A stretch of 64,000 nucleotides of DNA from Erwinia aphidicola (GTDB taxonomy: Bacteria > Pseudomonadota > Gammaproteobacteria > Enterobacterales > Enterobacteriaceae): NCBI RefSeq assembly GCF_024169515.1, contig NZ_JAMKCQ010000001.1, positions 682,001 through 746,000 on the forward strand. The letters run 5' to 3'. Below are positions 1 to 8,989 of the stretch, in pieces. Each line of letters begins with the position of its first letter. Position 1 is the stretch's first letter. A program made the position numbers and the translations under genes. The notes beneath the pieces are model-generated. The model searched no databases. It was not told where the DNA came from and was given only the letters and a program-made list of their open reading frames with translations.

Positions 1-546
1 AAAACCAGGATCCCAATCTACTTTGATGGTGCGAGTAGTGAGATCGACATTCTTGATAACCTGTTCATCGAGGAACGGAATTAACCGCTCCTGCGCACCA
101 AATGCATCCTTCAGGTTAGCCTTGACGACGAGAACGTCGTTTGAACCGGTTTCCATCATATCGATGACTTTACCCAGCTCGTATCCTTCAGTGGTGACTA
201 CCTGGCAGCCCATCAGGTCTTTCCAGTAATAGTCGCCGCTTTCCAGTTCCGGCAGTTGCTCTGAATCCACGACAATTTCGCAATTGGTCAGCAGACCCGC
301 AGCATCACGATCGTCAATGCCTTTGACTTTGATGATCATGTCCTGATTGTGGCGCTTCCAGCCTTCCAGCTCGACAAGCTGCCATTGACCCGCACGTTGG
401 ATAAACCACGGCTGATAGTCAAAAATGCTTTCAGCGTCTTCGGTGGAGGAAAACACTTTGAGCCAACCACGAATACCGTAGGCCGAGCCCATCTTCCCCA
501 GAATTAACGGGTTAGCGGGAGGCTGGGCGGTGAGTTGCTTGCTCAT
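1..546 (-). CDS. rimM: Ribosome maturation factor RimM (stop codon just outside the window)
   Basis: RimM binds ribosomal protein S19 and assists assembly of the 30S head. Read leftward from ATG at 546 the frame is open for 182 codons and ends DWDPGF at base 1, which is the usual RimM C-terminus and the E. coli length, so only the stop codon is missing. The N-terminus [20 protein letters not shown] leads into the RimM beta-barrel; the PRC-barrel half follows. It lies 18 bp downstream of rpsP, as in the rpsP-rimM-trmD-rplS operon, so trmD should follow to the left. Confidence 0.95.
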   Translation of the reverse strand, partial: MSKQLTAQPPANPLILGKMGSAYGIRGWLKVFSSTEDAESIFDYQPWFIQRAGQWQLVELEGWKRHNQDMIIKVKGIDDRDAAGLLTNCEIVVDSEQLPELESGDYYWKDLMGCQVVTTEGYELGKVIDMMETGSNDVLVVKANLKDAFGAQERLIPFLDEQVIKNVDLTTRTIKVDWDPGF

Positions 547-564
547 GTTGACCACCGTGACAGA

Positions 565-813
565 TTAAGCTGCTTTCTTAGCTTGTTTGATCAGCGCGTT
601 AACGCGATCAGACAGAGTAGCGCCCTGGCCAACCCAGTGCTCAATGCGGTCCAGATCCAGACGCAGTGGCTCAGCCTGACCTGAAGCGATCGGGTTGAAG
701 AAGCCAACGCGCTCGATGAAGCGACCGTTGCGAGCATTACGGCTGTCGGTTACGACTACCTGATAAAACGGACGCTTTTTAGCGCCGTGACGTGCCAAAC
801 GAATTGTTACCAT
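565..813 (-). CDS. rpsP: 30S ribosomal protein S16
   Basis: Structural protein of the small ribosomal subunit, needed for folding of the 5' domain of 16S rRNA. The 82-residue product starts [17 protein letters not shown] and continues with the typical [19 protein letters not shown] stretch, full length for the family. First gene of the rpsP-rimM operon; a purine-rich leader (AAGAGGATGTT) precedes the ATG. A hairpin separates it from ffh upstream. Confidence 0.97.
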   Translation of the reverse strand: MVTIRLARHGAKKRPFYQVVVTDSRNARNGRFIERVGFFNPIASGQAEPLRLDLDRIEHWVGQGATLSDRVNALIKQAKKAA

Positions 814-839
814 AACATCCTCTTTAGTTAATAAAACAA

Positions 840-868
840 CCGGGCCCCATTGAGGGAACGGGGCCCGG
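840..868 (-). terminator. Hairpin between ffh and rpsP
   Basis: Perfect 9-bp GC stem, CCGGGCCCC (840-848) with GGGGCCCGG (860-868), and an 11-base loop. Reading leftward it is followed by GGTTGTTTTATTAAC, a modest T-rich run, so it can end or attenuate ffh transcription before the rpsP operon. Confidence 0.6.
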
Positions 869-949
869 GTGCAATATAAAAAGCCCGAAAATTTTACTCA
901 TTTTGGCGCAAAAAGCAATCTAATTCGCCTGAGCCATTTTCCAGCTTGC

Positions 950-2311
950 TTAACGGCCTGGGAAACCTGGCGGCATCATACCTTTCATGCCGCGCATCAT
1001 TTTCGCCATGCCACCTTTCTTCATCTTCTTCATCATGCGTTGCATATCGTCAAACTGCTTTAATAAGCGGTTAACGTCCTGCACCTGCATGCCTGAACCT
1101 GTCGCGATACGGCGCTTGCGTGAGCCTTTGATAATCTCCGGCTTTTCACGCTCTTTGCGCGTCATGGAGTTGATCATCGCTTCCATACGCACCAGCACTT
1201 TATCGTCCATCTGCGATTTAACGTTGTCCGGCAGCTGTCCCATGCCCGGCAGTTTGCCCATCAGGCTGGCCATGCCGCCCATGTTACGCATCTGCTTCAG
1301 CTGGTCGAGGAAGTCGTTGAGGTCGAAACCGTCGCCCTTCTTCAGCTTGCTGGCCAGTTTCTCGGCCTGGGCGCGGTCTACCTTACTTTCGATATCTTCG
1401 ATCAGCGACAGCATGTCGCCCATGCCGAGGATACGTGAGGCGATACGCTCCGGGTAGAACGGCTCAAGGGCTTCGGTTTTCTCACCGACACCCATAAATT
1501 TAATCGGTTTACCGGTGATATGACGAATCGACAGTGCAGCACCGCCGCGGGCATCACCGTCGACTTTAGTCAGAACCACGCCGGTCAGCGGCAGCGCTTC
1601 GTTAAACGCCTTCGCGGTGTTCGCGGCATCCTGACCGGTCATGGCATCGACCACAAACAGCGTTTCTACCGGATTAATCGCGGCATGAACCTGCTTGATT
1701 TCGTCCATCATCGCTTCATCGACGTGCAAACGACCGGCGGTGTCCACCAGCAGCACGTCGTAGAATTTCAGCTTAGCCTGCTGTAATGCATTTTTAACGA
1801 TGTCGACCGGCTTCTGGCTGAGGTCTGACGGACAGAAGTCGACGCCCACCTGCTCGGCCAGGGTTTCCAGCTGTTTGATCGCTGCCGGGCGATAAACGTC
1901 GGCAGAGACCACCAGCACTTTCTTCTTGTGCTTTTCACGCAGGAACTTACCGAGCTTACCGACGCTGGTGGTTTTACCCGCACCCTGCAGGCCCGCCATC
2001 AGCACCACGGCCGGTGGCTGCGCCGCCAGGTTCAGAGTGTTGTTCTCCTCGCCCATGGCAGCAACCAGTTCGTTTTTAACGATCTTTACGAACTCCTGAC
2101 CCGGTGTCAGGCTTTTGTTCACTTCGTGACCGACGGCGCGCTCTTTGACGCGTCCGATAAAGTCACGGACTACCGGCAGCGCAACGTCCGCTTCCAGCAA
2201 CGCCATGCGCACTTCGCGCAGCGTGTCCTTGATATTGTCTTCTGTCAGCCGCCCGCGGCCACTGATATTGCGCAGGCTTTTCGACAGTCTGTCGGTTAAA
2301 TTATCAAACAT
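950..2311 (-). CDS. ffh: Signal recognition particle protein Ffh (SRP54)
   Basis: GTPase that binds signal sequences together with 4.5S RNA and docks nascent inner-membrane proteins on FtsY. From ATG at 2311 (MFDNLTDRLSKSLRNISG) the product is 453 residues, the E. coli length; the open frame runs 28 codons further upstream but that part is unrelated to the family. Visible: N domain, P-loop GLQGAGKTTSVGKL, DTAGRLHVD, TKVDGDARGGAAL, and a methionine-rich M domain ending MMPPGFPGR. Divergent from ypjD. Confidence 0.96.
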   Translation of the reverse strand: MFDNLTDRLSKSLRNISGRGRLTEDNIKDTLREVRMALLEADVALPVVRDFIGRVKERAVGHEVNKSLTPGQEFVKIVKNELVAAMGEENNTLNLAAQPPAVVLMAGLQGAGKTTSVGKLGKFLREKHKKKVLVVSADVYRPAAIKQLETLAEQVGVDFCPSDLSQKPVDIVKNALQQAKLKFYDVLLVDTAGRLHVDEAMMDEIKQVHAAINPVETLFVVDAMTGQDAANTAKAFNEALPLTGVVLTKVDGDARGGAALSIRHITGKPIKFMGVGEKTEALEPFYPERIASRILGMGDMLSLIEDIESKVDRAQAEKLASKLKKGDGFDLNDFLDQLKQMRNMGGMASLMGKLPGMGQLPDNVKSQMDDKVLVRMEAMINSMTRKEREKPEIIKGSRKRRIATGSGMQVQDVNRLLKQFDDMQRMMKKMKKGGMAKMMRGMKGMMPPGFPGR

Positions 2312-2477
2312 CGTCTCTCGCTCAACGTAATGAGAGGCCGCCTCGGCGACACAATGGCGCGGATTATAACATAGTGACGCAGCGATCTCAGCCATATGCG
2401 TTGAGATCGTTTGGAGCCAGCCGTCGCTGGCGCTATACTGGTTTTTTTCTCAGTCTTGTCGGTAACTAACGAGATCT

Positions 2478-3269
2478 ATGTCCGTATTTGCGATTCTGGC
2501 GCTACTCGCCTACTCATTCAGCCTTGCCCTGATCGTTCCCAGCCTGCTGCGTAAGAACAGCACATGGCGCCGTCTGGCGGTGCTGTCCGCCGTGGCAGCG
2601 CTGGTGTTTCACGCTGTGGCGCTTGAGCAGCGCATATTTGGGCCTGATGGCGGGCAGAACCTCAGCCTGCTGAACATCGGTTCGCTGGTGAGTCTGCTGA
2701 TCTGCGCGATTATGACCATTGTCGCCTCACGTAATCGTGGCTGGATCCTGCTACCGATAGTCTACAGCTTCGCGTTGATTAACCTGGCTTTTGCGACTTT
2801 CGTTCCCAATGCCTTTATCACTCACCTGGAAACCACCCCGGGAATGATGGTGCATATTGGCCTCGCCCTTTTCGCCTACGCCACCCTGATTATCGCCGCG
2901 CTGTACGCTCTGCAATTGGCGTGGATTGACTGGCTGCTGAAGAACAAGAAACTGGCTTTTAGCACCGACATTCCGCCGCTGATGACCATTGAGCGTAAGA
3001 TGTTCCATATTACGCAGATTGGCGTGGTGCTGCTGACGCTGGTGCTCTGCACCGGTCTGTTCTACTTACCGGATCTGTTCAGTCGTGAGAACATTGATAA
3101 AGCCGTGCTGTCGATACTCGCCTGGTTTGTCTATATCGTACTGCTGTGGGGCCACTATCATGAAGGCTGGCGTGGGCGCCGCGTCGTCTGGTTCAACTGC
3201 GGCGGGGCATTTTTGCTCACTATGGCTTATTTTGGTAGCCGCATGCTGCAGCATTTATTAACCTCCTGA
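2478..3269 (+). CDS. ypjD: Inner membrane cytochrome c assembly-family protein YpjD
   Basis: Polytopic membrane protein of the CcsA/CcmF-like cytochrome c assembly family; its own function is not well defined. The 263 residues are almost entirely hydrophobic segments (about eight), with the conserved WGHYHEGWRGRR motif near residues 227-238. Length matches E. coli YpjD. It sits 22 bp upstream of yfjD and is probably cotranscribed with it, as in E. coli. Confidence 0.9.
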   Translation: MSVFAILALLAYSFSLALIVPSLLRKNSTWRRLAVLSAVAALVFHAVALEQRIFGPDGGQNLSLLNIGSLVSLLICAIMTIVASRNRGWILLPIVYSFALINLAFATFVPNAFITHLETTPGMMVHIGLALFAYATLIIAALYALQLAWIDWLLKNKKLAFSTDIPPLMTIERKMFHITQIGVVLLTLVLCTGLFYLPDLFSRENIDKAVLSILAWFVYIVLLWGHYHEGWRGRRVVWFNCGGAFLLTMAYFGSRMLQHLLTS

Positions 3270-3291
3270 ATTTCCAAAGCAAGGACCTCTC

Positions 3292-4578
3292 TTGGAACAC
3301 GTTTCAACTACGACCCTGATTATTACGCTGGTCATCATGATTCTGGTGTCGGCGTACTTCTCCGGTTCCGAAACCGGCATGATGACGCTCAACCGCTACA
3401 AGCTGCGCCACCTCGCTAAAAACGGTAACCGCGCCGCGCGTCGGGTCGAAAAATTACTGCGCCGCCCGGACCGCCTGATAAGCCTGGTGCTGATTGGCAA
3501 CAACCTGGTGAACATTCTGGCCTCAGCGCTGGCGACTATCGTCGGGATGCGCCTGTACGGTGATGCAGGGGTAGCTATTGCCACGGGTATTCTGACTTTC
3601 CTGGTGCTGGTGTTCTCAGAGGTGCTGCCAAAAACTGTCGCCGCGCTCTACCCGGAGAAAGTCGCCTTCCCGAGCAGCATCTTGCTGGGGCCGTTGCAGA
3701 TCGTCATGATGCCGCTGGTGTGGCTGCTTAACACCATTACGCGCATTCTGATGCGCATGGTCGGTATCAAAAGCGACGGCGCTATCAGCGGCGCACTGAG
3801 TAAAGATGAGCTGCGTACCATCGTCCACGAATCGCGCTCGCTGATGTCGCGCCGTAATCAGGACATGCTGCTGTCCGTGCTTGACCTGGAAAAGGTCAAC
3901 GTGGATGACATTATGGTGCCGCGCAATGAGATTGCCGGTATCAACATCAACGATGACTGGAAGTCGATTGTTCGCCAGCTGACGCATTCACCGCATGGCC
4001 GCATCGTGCTGTACCGCGACTCCCTGGATAATGCGATGAGCATGCTGCGCGTGCGCGAAGCCTATCGTTTGATGACCGAGAAGAAAGAGTTCACCAAAGA
4101 AGTGCTGCTGCGCGCCGCCGATGAGATCTACTTCGTGCCGGAAGGCACCCCGCTCAACGTGCAGCTGGTAAAATTCCAGCGCAACAAGAAGAAGGTCGGG
4201 CTGGTGGTGGACGAGTATGGTGATATCAAAGGGCTGGTGACCATCGAAGATATTCTCGAAGAGATTGTCGGGGACTTCACCACCTCCATGTCGCCAACGC
4301 TTGCCGAAGAAGTGGTGCCGCAGAACGATGGTTCGGTTCTGGTTGAGGGCAGCGCCAATATCCGCGAGCTGAACAAAGCCTTTAACTGGACGTTGCCGGA
4401 AGAGGAAGCGCGCACCGTGAACGGCATGATTCTGGAGGAGTTGCAGGATATCCCGCTGCCGGGAACCACGGTCCATATCGGGCATTACGCCGTTGATATT
4501 CTCGATGTGCAGGACAACATGATTAAGCAGGTACGCATCACGCCGAAGACATCATTGAAGGAATCGGTCGGGTCGTAA
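3292..4578 (+). CDS. yfjD: CNNM/CorB-family membrane protein with CBS domains YfjD
   Basis: Member of the CorB/CNNM (DUF21-CBS-CorC_HlyC) family linked to magnesium and cobalt transport or resistance. Order in the 428 residues: DUF21 membrane domain with SAYFSGSETGMMTLNRYKLR near residues 21-40, a CBS pair containing MVPRNEI and GLVTIEDILEEIVGD, then a C-terminal CorC_HlyC domain (VNGMILEELQDIP). The start is a TTG preceded by AAGGAC; MEHVSTTTLIIT matches the family N-terminus and no ATG fits. Converges on luxS across a REPIN-like repeat. Confidence 0.92.
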   Translation: MEHVSTTTLIITLVIMILVSAYFSGSETGMMTLNRYKLRHLAKNGNRAARRVEKLLRRPDRLISLVLIGNNLVNILASALATIVGMRLYGDAGVAIATGILTFLVLVFSEVLPKTVAALYPEKVAFPSSILLGPLQIVMMPLVWLLNTITRILMRMVGIKSDGAISGALSKDELRTIVHESRSLMSRRNQDMLLSVLDLEKVNVDDIMVPRNEIAGININDDWKSIVRQLTHSPHGRIVLYRDSLDNAMSMLRVREAYRLMTEKKEFTKEVLLRAADEIYFVPEGTPLNVQLVKFQRNKKKVGLVVDEYGDIKGLVTIEDILEEIVGDFTTSMSPTLAEEVVPQNDGSVLVEGSANIRELNKAFNWTLPEEEARTVNGMILEELQDIPLPGTTVHIGHYAVDILDVQDNMIKQVRITPKTSLKESVGS

Positions 4579-4580
4579 AC

Positions 4581-4627
4581 GTAGGGGCCAGGCATGCCTG
4601 ACCCTGGCGAGGCACGCCTCGCCACTA
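4581..4627. repeat. REPIN-like palindromic repeat between yfjD and luxS
   Basis: Reads GTAGGGG, then CCAGGCATGCCTG, a 5-base link, GGCGAGGCACGCCTCGCC and ACTAC. Two palindromes sit between an inverted GTAG / CTAC pair. GTAG heading a palindrome is the signature of REP sequences moved by RAYT transposases. Lies in a convergent gap, where it could also act as a two-way terminator. Confidence 0.7.
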
Positions 4628-4631
4628 CGAT

Positions 4632-5147
4632 TTAGATGTGCAGCTCTTTCAACTTCTCTTTTGGCAGCGCCAGATCTTCATTGCGGTTCACACCAATCTC
4701 TTTAGAGATGACGTTACGCGCGATCTCCTGAGCCTGCTCCAGCGAGTGCAGCTCACAGCTTCCGCACTGGTAGATATTCAGTTCAGGAATATCACTCTGC
4801 TGCTTCACTTTCAGCACGTCTTCCATCGCCGCTTTCCACGCTGTCGCAACGCGCTTTTCGTCCGGCACGCCAATCAGGCTCATGTAGAAACCGGTGCGGC
4901 ATCCCATTGGTGAAATATCGATGATTTCGACACCGTCACCGTTCAGGTGGTTACGCATAAAGCCGGCAAACAGGTGCTCCAGCGTATGGATCCCGCGCTC
5001 GGTCAAAATCTCAATGTTCGGACGGCAGAAACGCAGGTCGAATACGGTAATGGTATCGCCCTGTGGCGTTTTCATGGTCTTCGCAACGCGCACAGCAGGC
5101 GCATTCATGATGGTATGATCGACGGTAAAGCTATCCAGCAATGGCAT
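4632..5147 (-). CDS. luxS: S-ribosylhomocysteine lyase LuxS
   Basis: Cleaves S-ribosylhomocysteine to homocysteine and DPD, the precursor of autoinducer-2, in the activated methyl cycle. The 171 residues carry the metal-binding HTLEH (H54, H58) and C128 in IYQCGS, plus the catalytic cysteine C83 in [11 protein letters not shown]-terminus [11 protein letters not shown] is typical. Full length. The divergent sRNA micA starts 73 bp upstream on the other strand, the same arrangement as in E. coli. Confidence 0.97.
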   Translation of the reverse strand: MPLLDSFTVDHTIMNAPAVRVAKTMKTPQGDTITVFDLRFCRPNIEILTERGIHTLEHLFAGFMRNHLNGDGVEIIDISPMGCRTGFYMSLIGVPDEKRVATAWKAAMEDVLKVKQQSDIPELNIYQCGSCELHSLEQAQEIARNVISKEIGVNRNEDLALPKEKLKELHI

Positions 5148-5184
5148 ACGGTTACCTCAACTAATGAATTTATTTTTGCAATGA

Positions 5185-5213
5185 TGAAACTTTTACGCGT
5201 AGGGCGCGTCTGA
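5185..5213 (+). promoter_or_regulatory. Sigma-E promoter of micA
   Basis: A -35 element TGAAACTT (5185-5192) close to the sigma-E consensus GGAACTT and a -10 TCTGA (5209-5213), with 16 bp between. The predicted start at 5220 is 7 bases downstream, which is the 5' end expected for MicA. Same design as the E. coli micA promoter. Confidence 0.8.
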
Positions 5214-5219
5214 ATATAT

Positions 5220-5298
5220 GAAAGACGCGCATTTGTTATCATCATCTCATCCCTGACAACAGAGATGTTAATTTGGCCACAGTGATTGTGGCCTTTTT
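5220..5298 (+). ncRNA. micA: MicA small RNA (sigma-E dependent, Hfq-binding)
   Basis: MicA represses ompA and other outer-membrane protein mRNAs by Hfq-assisted pairing through its 5' end. The first 27 bases from GAAAGACGCGC to TCATCATC match E. coli MicA as I recall it, including the ompA-pairing segment. The middle differs by a short insertion, and it ends with the hairpin GGCCAC (5275-5280) / GTGGCC (5288-5293) followed by TTTTTCTTTT. Position between luxS and gshA, antisense to both, is exactly that of the E. coli gene. Confidence 0.92.
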
Positions 5299-5309
5299 CT
5301 TTTCTAACG

Positions 5310-6869
5310 CTAGCCTTTGTCTTTCAAAAAGGCATCCAGACTAAGCGTATCACTTTCTTCAATCTCCTGCTGACTTACCTTAGAGCGCAGAGCCTCATCG
5401 CTAAGCTGCTGTTCAGTCAGCACTTCCAGCGGCTCTTCGCTCAGCTGCTGGCGATACTGCTCGGCCAGCGCCAGTCCGGCACCGCCAATGCCATTGGCTT
5501 TCAGGTTTTGCAGGAAGCGCGCTGAGTAAGTCAGATCGGGGTCATCAAACGAGGCCACCAGGCGATCGCAGACTTCCTGATAGTGATGTTCGCCGCTCTG
5601 CCCGTCCAGCGTTTCCGCTACGCGCCGCAGGTCGCTAAACAGCGCTTTACCCACGTCTACCAGCGGATGCTGTGCTTCTTCACACCCCATTGCGATAGTC
5701 TGGCCAGGTTTACGCCCTTCAAGGATCACCCGATTCCAGTTTTTACGCGTGCAGGCCAATTCTGCGCTGCTCATCTCAGGCGCATCAGCCAGTGCACACC
5801 AGATCAGGAACAGATCCAGGAAACGCACCTGGTTGGCGTCTACGCCGATGGGCGAGAACGGGTTGATATCCAACGAGCGCACTTCGATATACTCGATACC
5901 GCCGCGCTGCAGTGCATCCGAAGGCGCTTCGCCCGATCGGGTGACGCGCTTCGGCCGGATTGGCGCATACAGCTCATTTTCAATCTGCAGCACGTTAGTA
6001 TTTAGCTGCAGCCAGTCGCCGTTTTCATCCTTCACGCCCATGCTGGCAAACTCTTCAGACGGGGTTTTAATCGCCGCCTTCAGGCCCTTAATGTATTCCG
6101 CCAGGTTGTTGAAGGTAATGTTAAGGCTGCTTTGTGACTTGTTGGTGTAGCCCAGGTCACTCAGACGCAGTGAAGTGGCATAAGGCAGTGACAGCATGCC
6201 TTTATCGCTGCGTTCGAACGGCAGCGCGCTCTCTTTCCCCTGCATGAAAGAAGAGCAGATTGCTGGCGATGCGCCAAACAGGTAAGGGATCACCCAACCA
6301 AAGCGGTAGTAGTTACGGATCAGGCGCAGATAGCCATCGGAGATCGCCTCTTTACCGCTTTCCGCATCCTTCACCCCTGCCCACTCCTGCCAGAATGAGA
6401 GTGGCAGCGAGAAGTTATAGTGCACGCCAGAGATAATCTGCATCAGTGCGCCATAGCGGTTTTTCAGCCCCTGGCGATACAGCGTTTTCATCTGGCCGAT
6501 ATTCGAACTGCCGTACTGCGCCAGTTCAATATCCTGGCCGGGATCGATCATGCACGGCATGCTCATCGGCCACATGCGCTCTTCACCAAGCTCGCGCGCA
6601 ACGTGACGATGGATATCGCGTAAAAACGCCAGCAGACGATCAATGTCCTGATCGACCGGCGTAATAAATTCTAACAGCGTTTCGGCAAAGTCAGTGGTGA
6701 TCCACTTATGCGTCAAGGCTGAGCCAAGGGAAGCTGGGTGCCCGGTCGTGGCCAGATGACCATCCGGTTTAACGCGCAGAGTTTCGCGCTCAATACCGCG
6801 GCCAATACCTTTAAGTGCGTCAGGATGAGCTTCCAGCCAGGAAAGCGCCTGTGATACGTCCGGGATCAA
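5310..6869 (-). CDS. gshA: Glutamate-cysteine ligase GshA
   Basis: First step of glutathione synthesis: ATP-dependent ligation of cysteine to the gamma-carboxyl of glutamate. Family landmarks: [30 protein letters not shown], the [10 protein letters not shown] segment and [17 protein letters not shown] set the start at the TTG at 6869, giving 519 residues from [13 protein letters not shown]: it has GGGAGG six bases upstream, and E. coli gshA also uses TTG at this codon (518 residues). The ATG 14 codons upstream (6911) has no family-like sequence behind it. Confidence 0.93.
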   Translation of the reverse strand: MIPDVSQALSWLEAHPDALKGIGRGIERETLRVKPDGHLATTGHPASLGSALTHKWITTDFAETLLEFITPVDQDIDRLLAFLRDIHRHVARELGEERMWPMSMPCMIDPGQDIELAQYGSSNIGQMKTLYRQGLKNRYGALMQIISGVHYNFSLPLSFWQEWAGVKDAESGKEAISDGYLRLIRNYYRFGWVIPYLFGASPAICSSFMQGKESALPFERSDKGMLSLPYATSLRLSDLGYTNKSQSSLNITFNNLAEYIKGLKAAIKTPSEEFASMGVKDENGDWLQLNTNVLQIENELYAPIRPKRVTRSGEAPSDALQRGGIEYIEVRSLDINPFSPIGVDANQVRFLDLFLIWCALADAPEMSSAELACTRKNWNRVILEGRKPGQTIAMGCEEAQHPLVDVGKALFSDLRRVAETLDGQSGEHHYQEVCDRLVASFDDPDLTYSARFLQNLKANGIGGAGLALAEQYRQQLSEEPLEVLTEQQLSDEALRSKVSQQEIEESDTLSLDAFLKDKG

Positions 6870-6942
6870 ATTGACCTCCCGCTCAGAGAAAAACTTATTA
6901 TTGTTAAGCATAATGTTAACCGTAGCGCCGCCCTAAAGCGAA

Positions 6943-7371
6943 TCAATGCCACCATTCCATGCCCTGAAGTGTTGCGGCTGCCAGTACTACGTAACGCAAG
7001 GTCTTGCCGATAGCGAGAAAAATCACCACCGGCAACCAGGCAAAACGTAACCACCCGGCAACAACGCACAGCAGATCACCAATCACTGGTAACCAGCTGA
7101 AAAGCAGCGCAGCAGGCCCCAAACGGTGCAGCCACGCCGTTGCTGTGTCATGCCATCGCCCCTGATTTTTCTGTGGAAGCAGGCGACCTATTACAATGTT
7201 GGTTAATCCGCCCAGGGTGTTTCCCAGTGCGGCAGTGAAAACCAGAGCGCCAACAGAAACTTTCCCTGCCAGCAAGAGCCCTACCAGTAGCGCCTCTGAG
7301 CTGCCCGGTAACAGCGTGGCGCTGAGAAAGCTACTGGCAAACATCGAACCATACGAAAGCCATTCACTCAC
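6943..7371 (-). CDS. yqaA: DedA/YqaA-family inner membrane protein
   Basis: Small polytopic membrane protein of the SNARE-associated/DedA type; molecular role not established for YqaA. 142 residues, hydrophobic segments near 9-30, 38-60, 87-110 and 113-135, with the signature LLPGSSEALLVGLLLAG. Its ATG overlaps the stop of yqaB by 4 bp (ATGA), so the two are translationally coupled as in E. coli. Confidence 0.9.
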   Translation of the reverse strand: MSEWLSYGSMFASSFLSATLLPGSSEALLVGLLLAGKVSVGALVFTAALGNTLGGLTNIVIGRLLPQKNQGRWHDTATAWLHRLGPAALLFSWLPVIGDLLCVVAGWLRFAWLPVVIFLAIGKTLRYVVLAAATLQGMEWWH

Positions 7372-7934
7372 AGCAGACGGACATCCACCGCATCCATGCC
7401 TGCTGCTTTTGCTGCCTGTATACCAAAATCAGCGTCTTCAAACACCACACAGCGCGCGGCCGGTACACCGATCAATTCGGCGCAGCGCAGAAATGTATCA
7501 GGTTCCGGCTTGTGGCGTTTAACATCATCTGCTCCGACAATGGCGTCGAAATGTGCCAGAAGGCCGAGATGCTGCAACAGCCCCACCGCCATCGCATGCT
7601 CGCTGCCGGTGCCTACCGCCATCGGGCGGCGCCCCTTGTACGATTTGACAACGTCAATCAGCGGCAGCGGCTGGACGGTATCAAACAGCATCGTTTTCAG
7701 TAAGGCGGTTTTCTCTGCGGCCAGTCGATGAGGATCGAGGTCGCTGTGATGATCGGCAATAATCACCTGTGCAATGCGCCAGGTCGGTGAGCCATTAAGG
7801 CCAATAATCGCCGTTTCGTCGAAGGTCATGCCGTACTGCGCCAGCACCTGGTGCCAGGCTTTACGGTGTGTCGGCTCGGTGTCGAGGATGGTGCCATCCA
7901 TATCGAAAATCAAGCCATCATAAGCATCGTACAT
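7368..7934 (-). CDS. yqaB: HAD-family fructose-1-phosphate phosphatase YqaB
   Basis: HAD phosphatase; E. coli YqaB dephosphorylates fructose-1-phosphate and related sugar phosphates. Motif I FDMDGTILDTEPTH, motif II VGTGS, motif III lysine in DDVKRHKPEPDTF and motif IV FEDADFGIQAAKAAGMD are all intact. Start chosen at the ATG at 7934 (MYDAYDGLIFDMDG), giving 188 residues as in E. coli; an ATG four codons upstream is also possible. Overlaps yqaA by 4 bp. Confidence 0.92.
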   Translation of the reverse strand: MYDAYDGLIFDMDGTILDTEPTHRKAWHQVLAQYGMTFDETAIIGLNGSPTWRIAQVIIADHHSDLDPHRLAAEKTALLKTMLFDTVQPLPLIDVVKSYKGRRPMAVGTGSEHAMAVGLLQHLGLLAHFDAIVGADDVKRHKPEPDTFLRCAELIGVPAARCVVFEDADFGIQAAKAAGMDAVDVRLL

Positions 7935-8156
7935 TCTCGTATCCATCCTGATAACGGAACGATTACTTTAGCGTAAAAGCACACTGGTTGTCGCTGCTAG
8001 CATGGATCCGCAAATGCCTTGAAAGATATAGGGATTTTGAGATTCAGATAAATACGTGGGATAAAGCTCAGGTAGAATTTGGCTTAAGACCATGAAGTTA
8101 AGGGGGAATTCGAGGATAGGTGGATCTGATAAGATATAATGATTAATGAAGTGATA
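7935..8156. other. AT-rich gap between yqaB and the tRNA cluster, no gene seen
   Basis: From about 7980 the composition is clearly more AT-rich than the flanks. It contains short open frames only; the longest, leftward 7968-8162, has no recognisable motif and begins inside a tRNA remnant. It adjoins the truncated tRNA 3' end at 8157, so it may be what is left of something once inserted there. Confidence 0.4.
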
Positions 8157-8173
8157 GTGCATCCAGGAGGATT
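8157..8173 (-). repeat. Truncated copy of the tRNA-Arg 3' end
   Basis: Seventeen bases, GTGCATCCAGGAGGATT, identical to the 3' end of the neighbouring tRNA-Arg genes (minus the last C-C of CCA), after which the match stops. Followed by GC-rich sequence with small palindromes (8180-8225). It could be an attachment-site remnant or an rtT-type spacer repeat like those of the E. coli tyrT operon, which also start with tRNA 3' sequence. Confidence 0.7.
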
Positions 8174-8287
8174 ATTCGGCTTCGCCTCACCCTGACGGGC
8201 CGTCGCACGCGACGTTATCCTACTTTGGGATTGCTGGAACAACGCAACAACATACGGGTACAGCGGTGCGGTTAATTTGGAGAGATA

Positions 8288-8364
8288 TGGTGCATCCAGG
8301 AGGATTCGAACCTCCGACCGCTCGGTTCGTAGCCGAGTACTCTATCCAGCTGAGCTATGGATGC
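8288..8364 (-). tRNA. argQ: tRNA-Arg (anticodon ACG), copy 4
   Basis: 77-nt cloverleaf with encoded CCA. Acceptor GCATCC(A) pairs with GGATGC, T arm GGAGGTTCGAATCCTCC, anticodon loop CTACGAA gives ACG, normally modified to ICG and reading CGU/CGC/CGA. Identical to the other three copies. Symbol follows the E. coli serV-argVYZQ order. Confidence 0.97.
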
Positions 8365-8399
8365 ATAGGTAAAACGTATGAAGAGGTTTACTGAAAATA

Positions 8400-8476
8400 T
8401 GGTGCATCCAGGAGGATTCGAACCTCCGACCGCTCGGTTCGTAGCCGAGTACTCTATCCAGCTGAGCTATGGATGC
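8400..8476 (-). tRNA. argZ: tRNA-Arg (anticodon ACG), copy 3
   Basis: Identical 77-nt sequence to the copy at 8288-8364, CCA encoded, anticodon ACG. 35 bp spacer to the next copy downstream. Confidence 0.97.
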
Positions 8477-8531
8477 ATTTGATAAAACATTGGGGGAGAT
8501 AATGCGACAAACCTGAGGAGATACTAAAGAA

Positions 8532-8608
8532 TGGTGCATCCAGGAGGATTCGAACCTCCGACCGCTCGGTTCGTAGCCGAGTACTCTATCCAGCTGAGCT
8601 ATGGATGC
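8532..8608 (-). tRNA. argY: tRNA-Arg (anticodon ACG), copy 2
   Basis: Identical 77-nt tRNA, CCA encoded, anticodon ACG. Spacer of 55 bp to copy 3. Confidence 0.97.
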
Positions 8609-8751
8609 ATTGTTAATTCTTGTATAACGCAGGGTGCTGACTACTCACCGTGATGAAGGCTGTAAGCATTCATCAATACTACCTGAAATTAAAGCCGCAC
8701 TAAGCAACTTTAAAAGAGCTGGAACAGAGGTATTTCCAACTTCCTAAAATA

Positions 8752-8828
8752 TGGTGCATCCAGGAGGATTCGAACCTCCGACCGCTCGGTTCGTAGCCGA
8801 GTACTCTATCCAGCTGAGCTATGGATGC
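8752..8828 (-). tRNA. argV: tRNA-Arg (anticodon ACG), copy 1
   Basis: Identical 77-nt tRNA, CCA encoded, anticodon ACG. It lies only 4 bp downstream of the tRNA-Ser gene, and the spacer to copy 2 is the longest in the cluster (143 bp). Confidence 0.97.
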
Positions 8829-8832
8829 AAAA

Positions 8833-8925
8833 TGGCGGTGAGGCGGGGATTCGAACCCCGGATGCAGCTTTTGACCGCATACTCCCTTAGCAGGGGAGCG
8901 CCTTCAGCCTCTCGGCCACCTCACC
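8833..8925 (-). tRNA. serV: tRNA-Ser (anticodon GCT)
   Basis: 93-nt class II tRNA: acceptor GGTGAGG with CCTCACC, long variable arm, anticodon loop CTGCTAA (GCT, reads AGC/AGU), encoded CCA. First gene of the serV-argVYZQ transcript, as in E. coli. Confidence 0.97.
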
Positions 8926-8989
8926 ACTAGCACTCTTTCGAGTTGTGCTTCAGAACGTTGTTTCTGCTCATCGGCACTGCGTGGCGCAC

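Noticed and set aside
7968..8162. 64-codon leftward frame between yqaB and the tRNAs
   Set aside because: Starts within the tRNA remnant, no motif, no ribosome site; listed only as an AT-rich gap.
8342..8539. 65-codon leftward frame
   Set aside because: Runs through two tRNA genes.
8288..8828. Four near-evenly spaced identical repeats, at first sight array-like
   Set aside because: Each unit is a complete tRNA-Arg gene with CCA; spacers differ in length and no cas genes are near.
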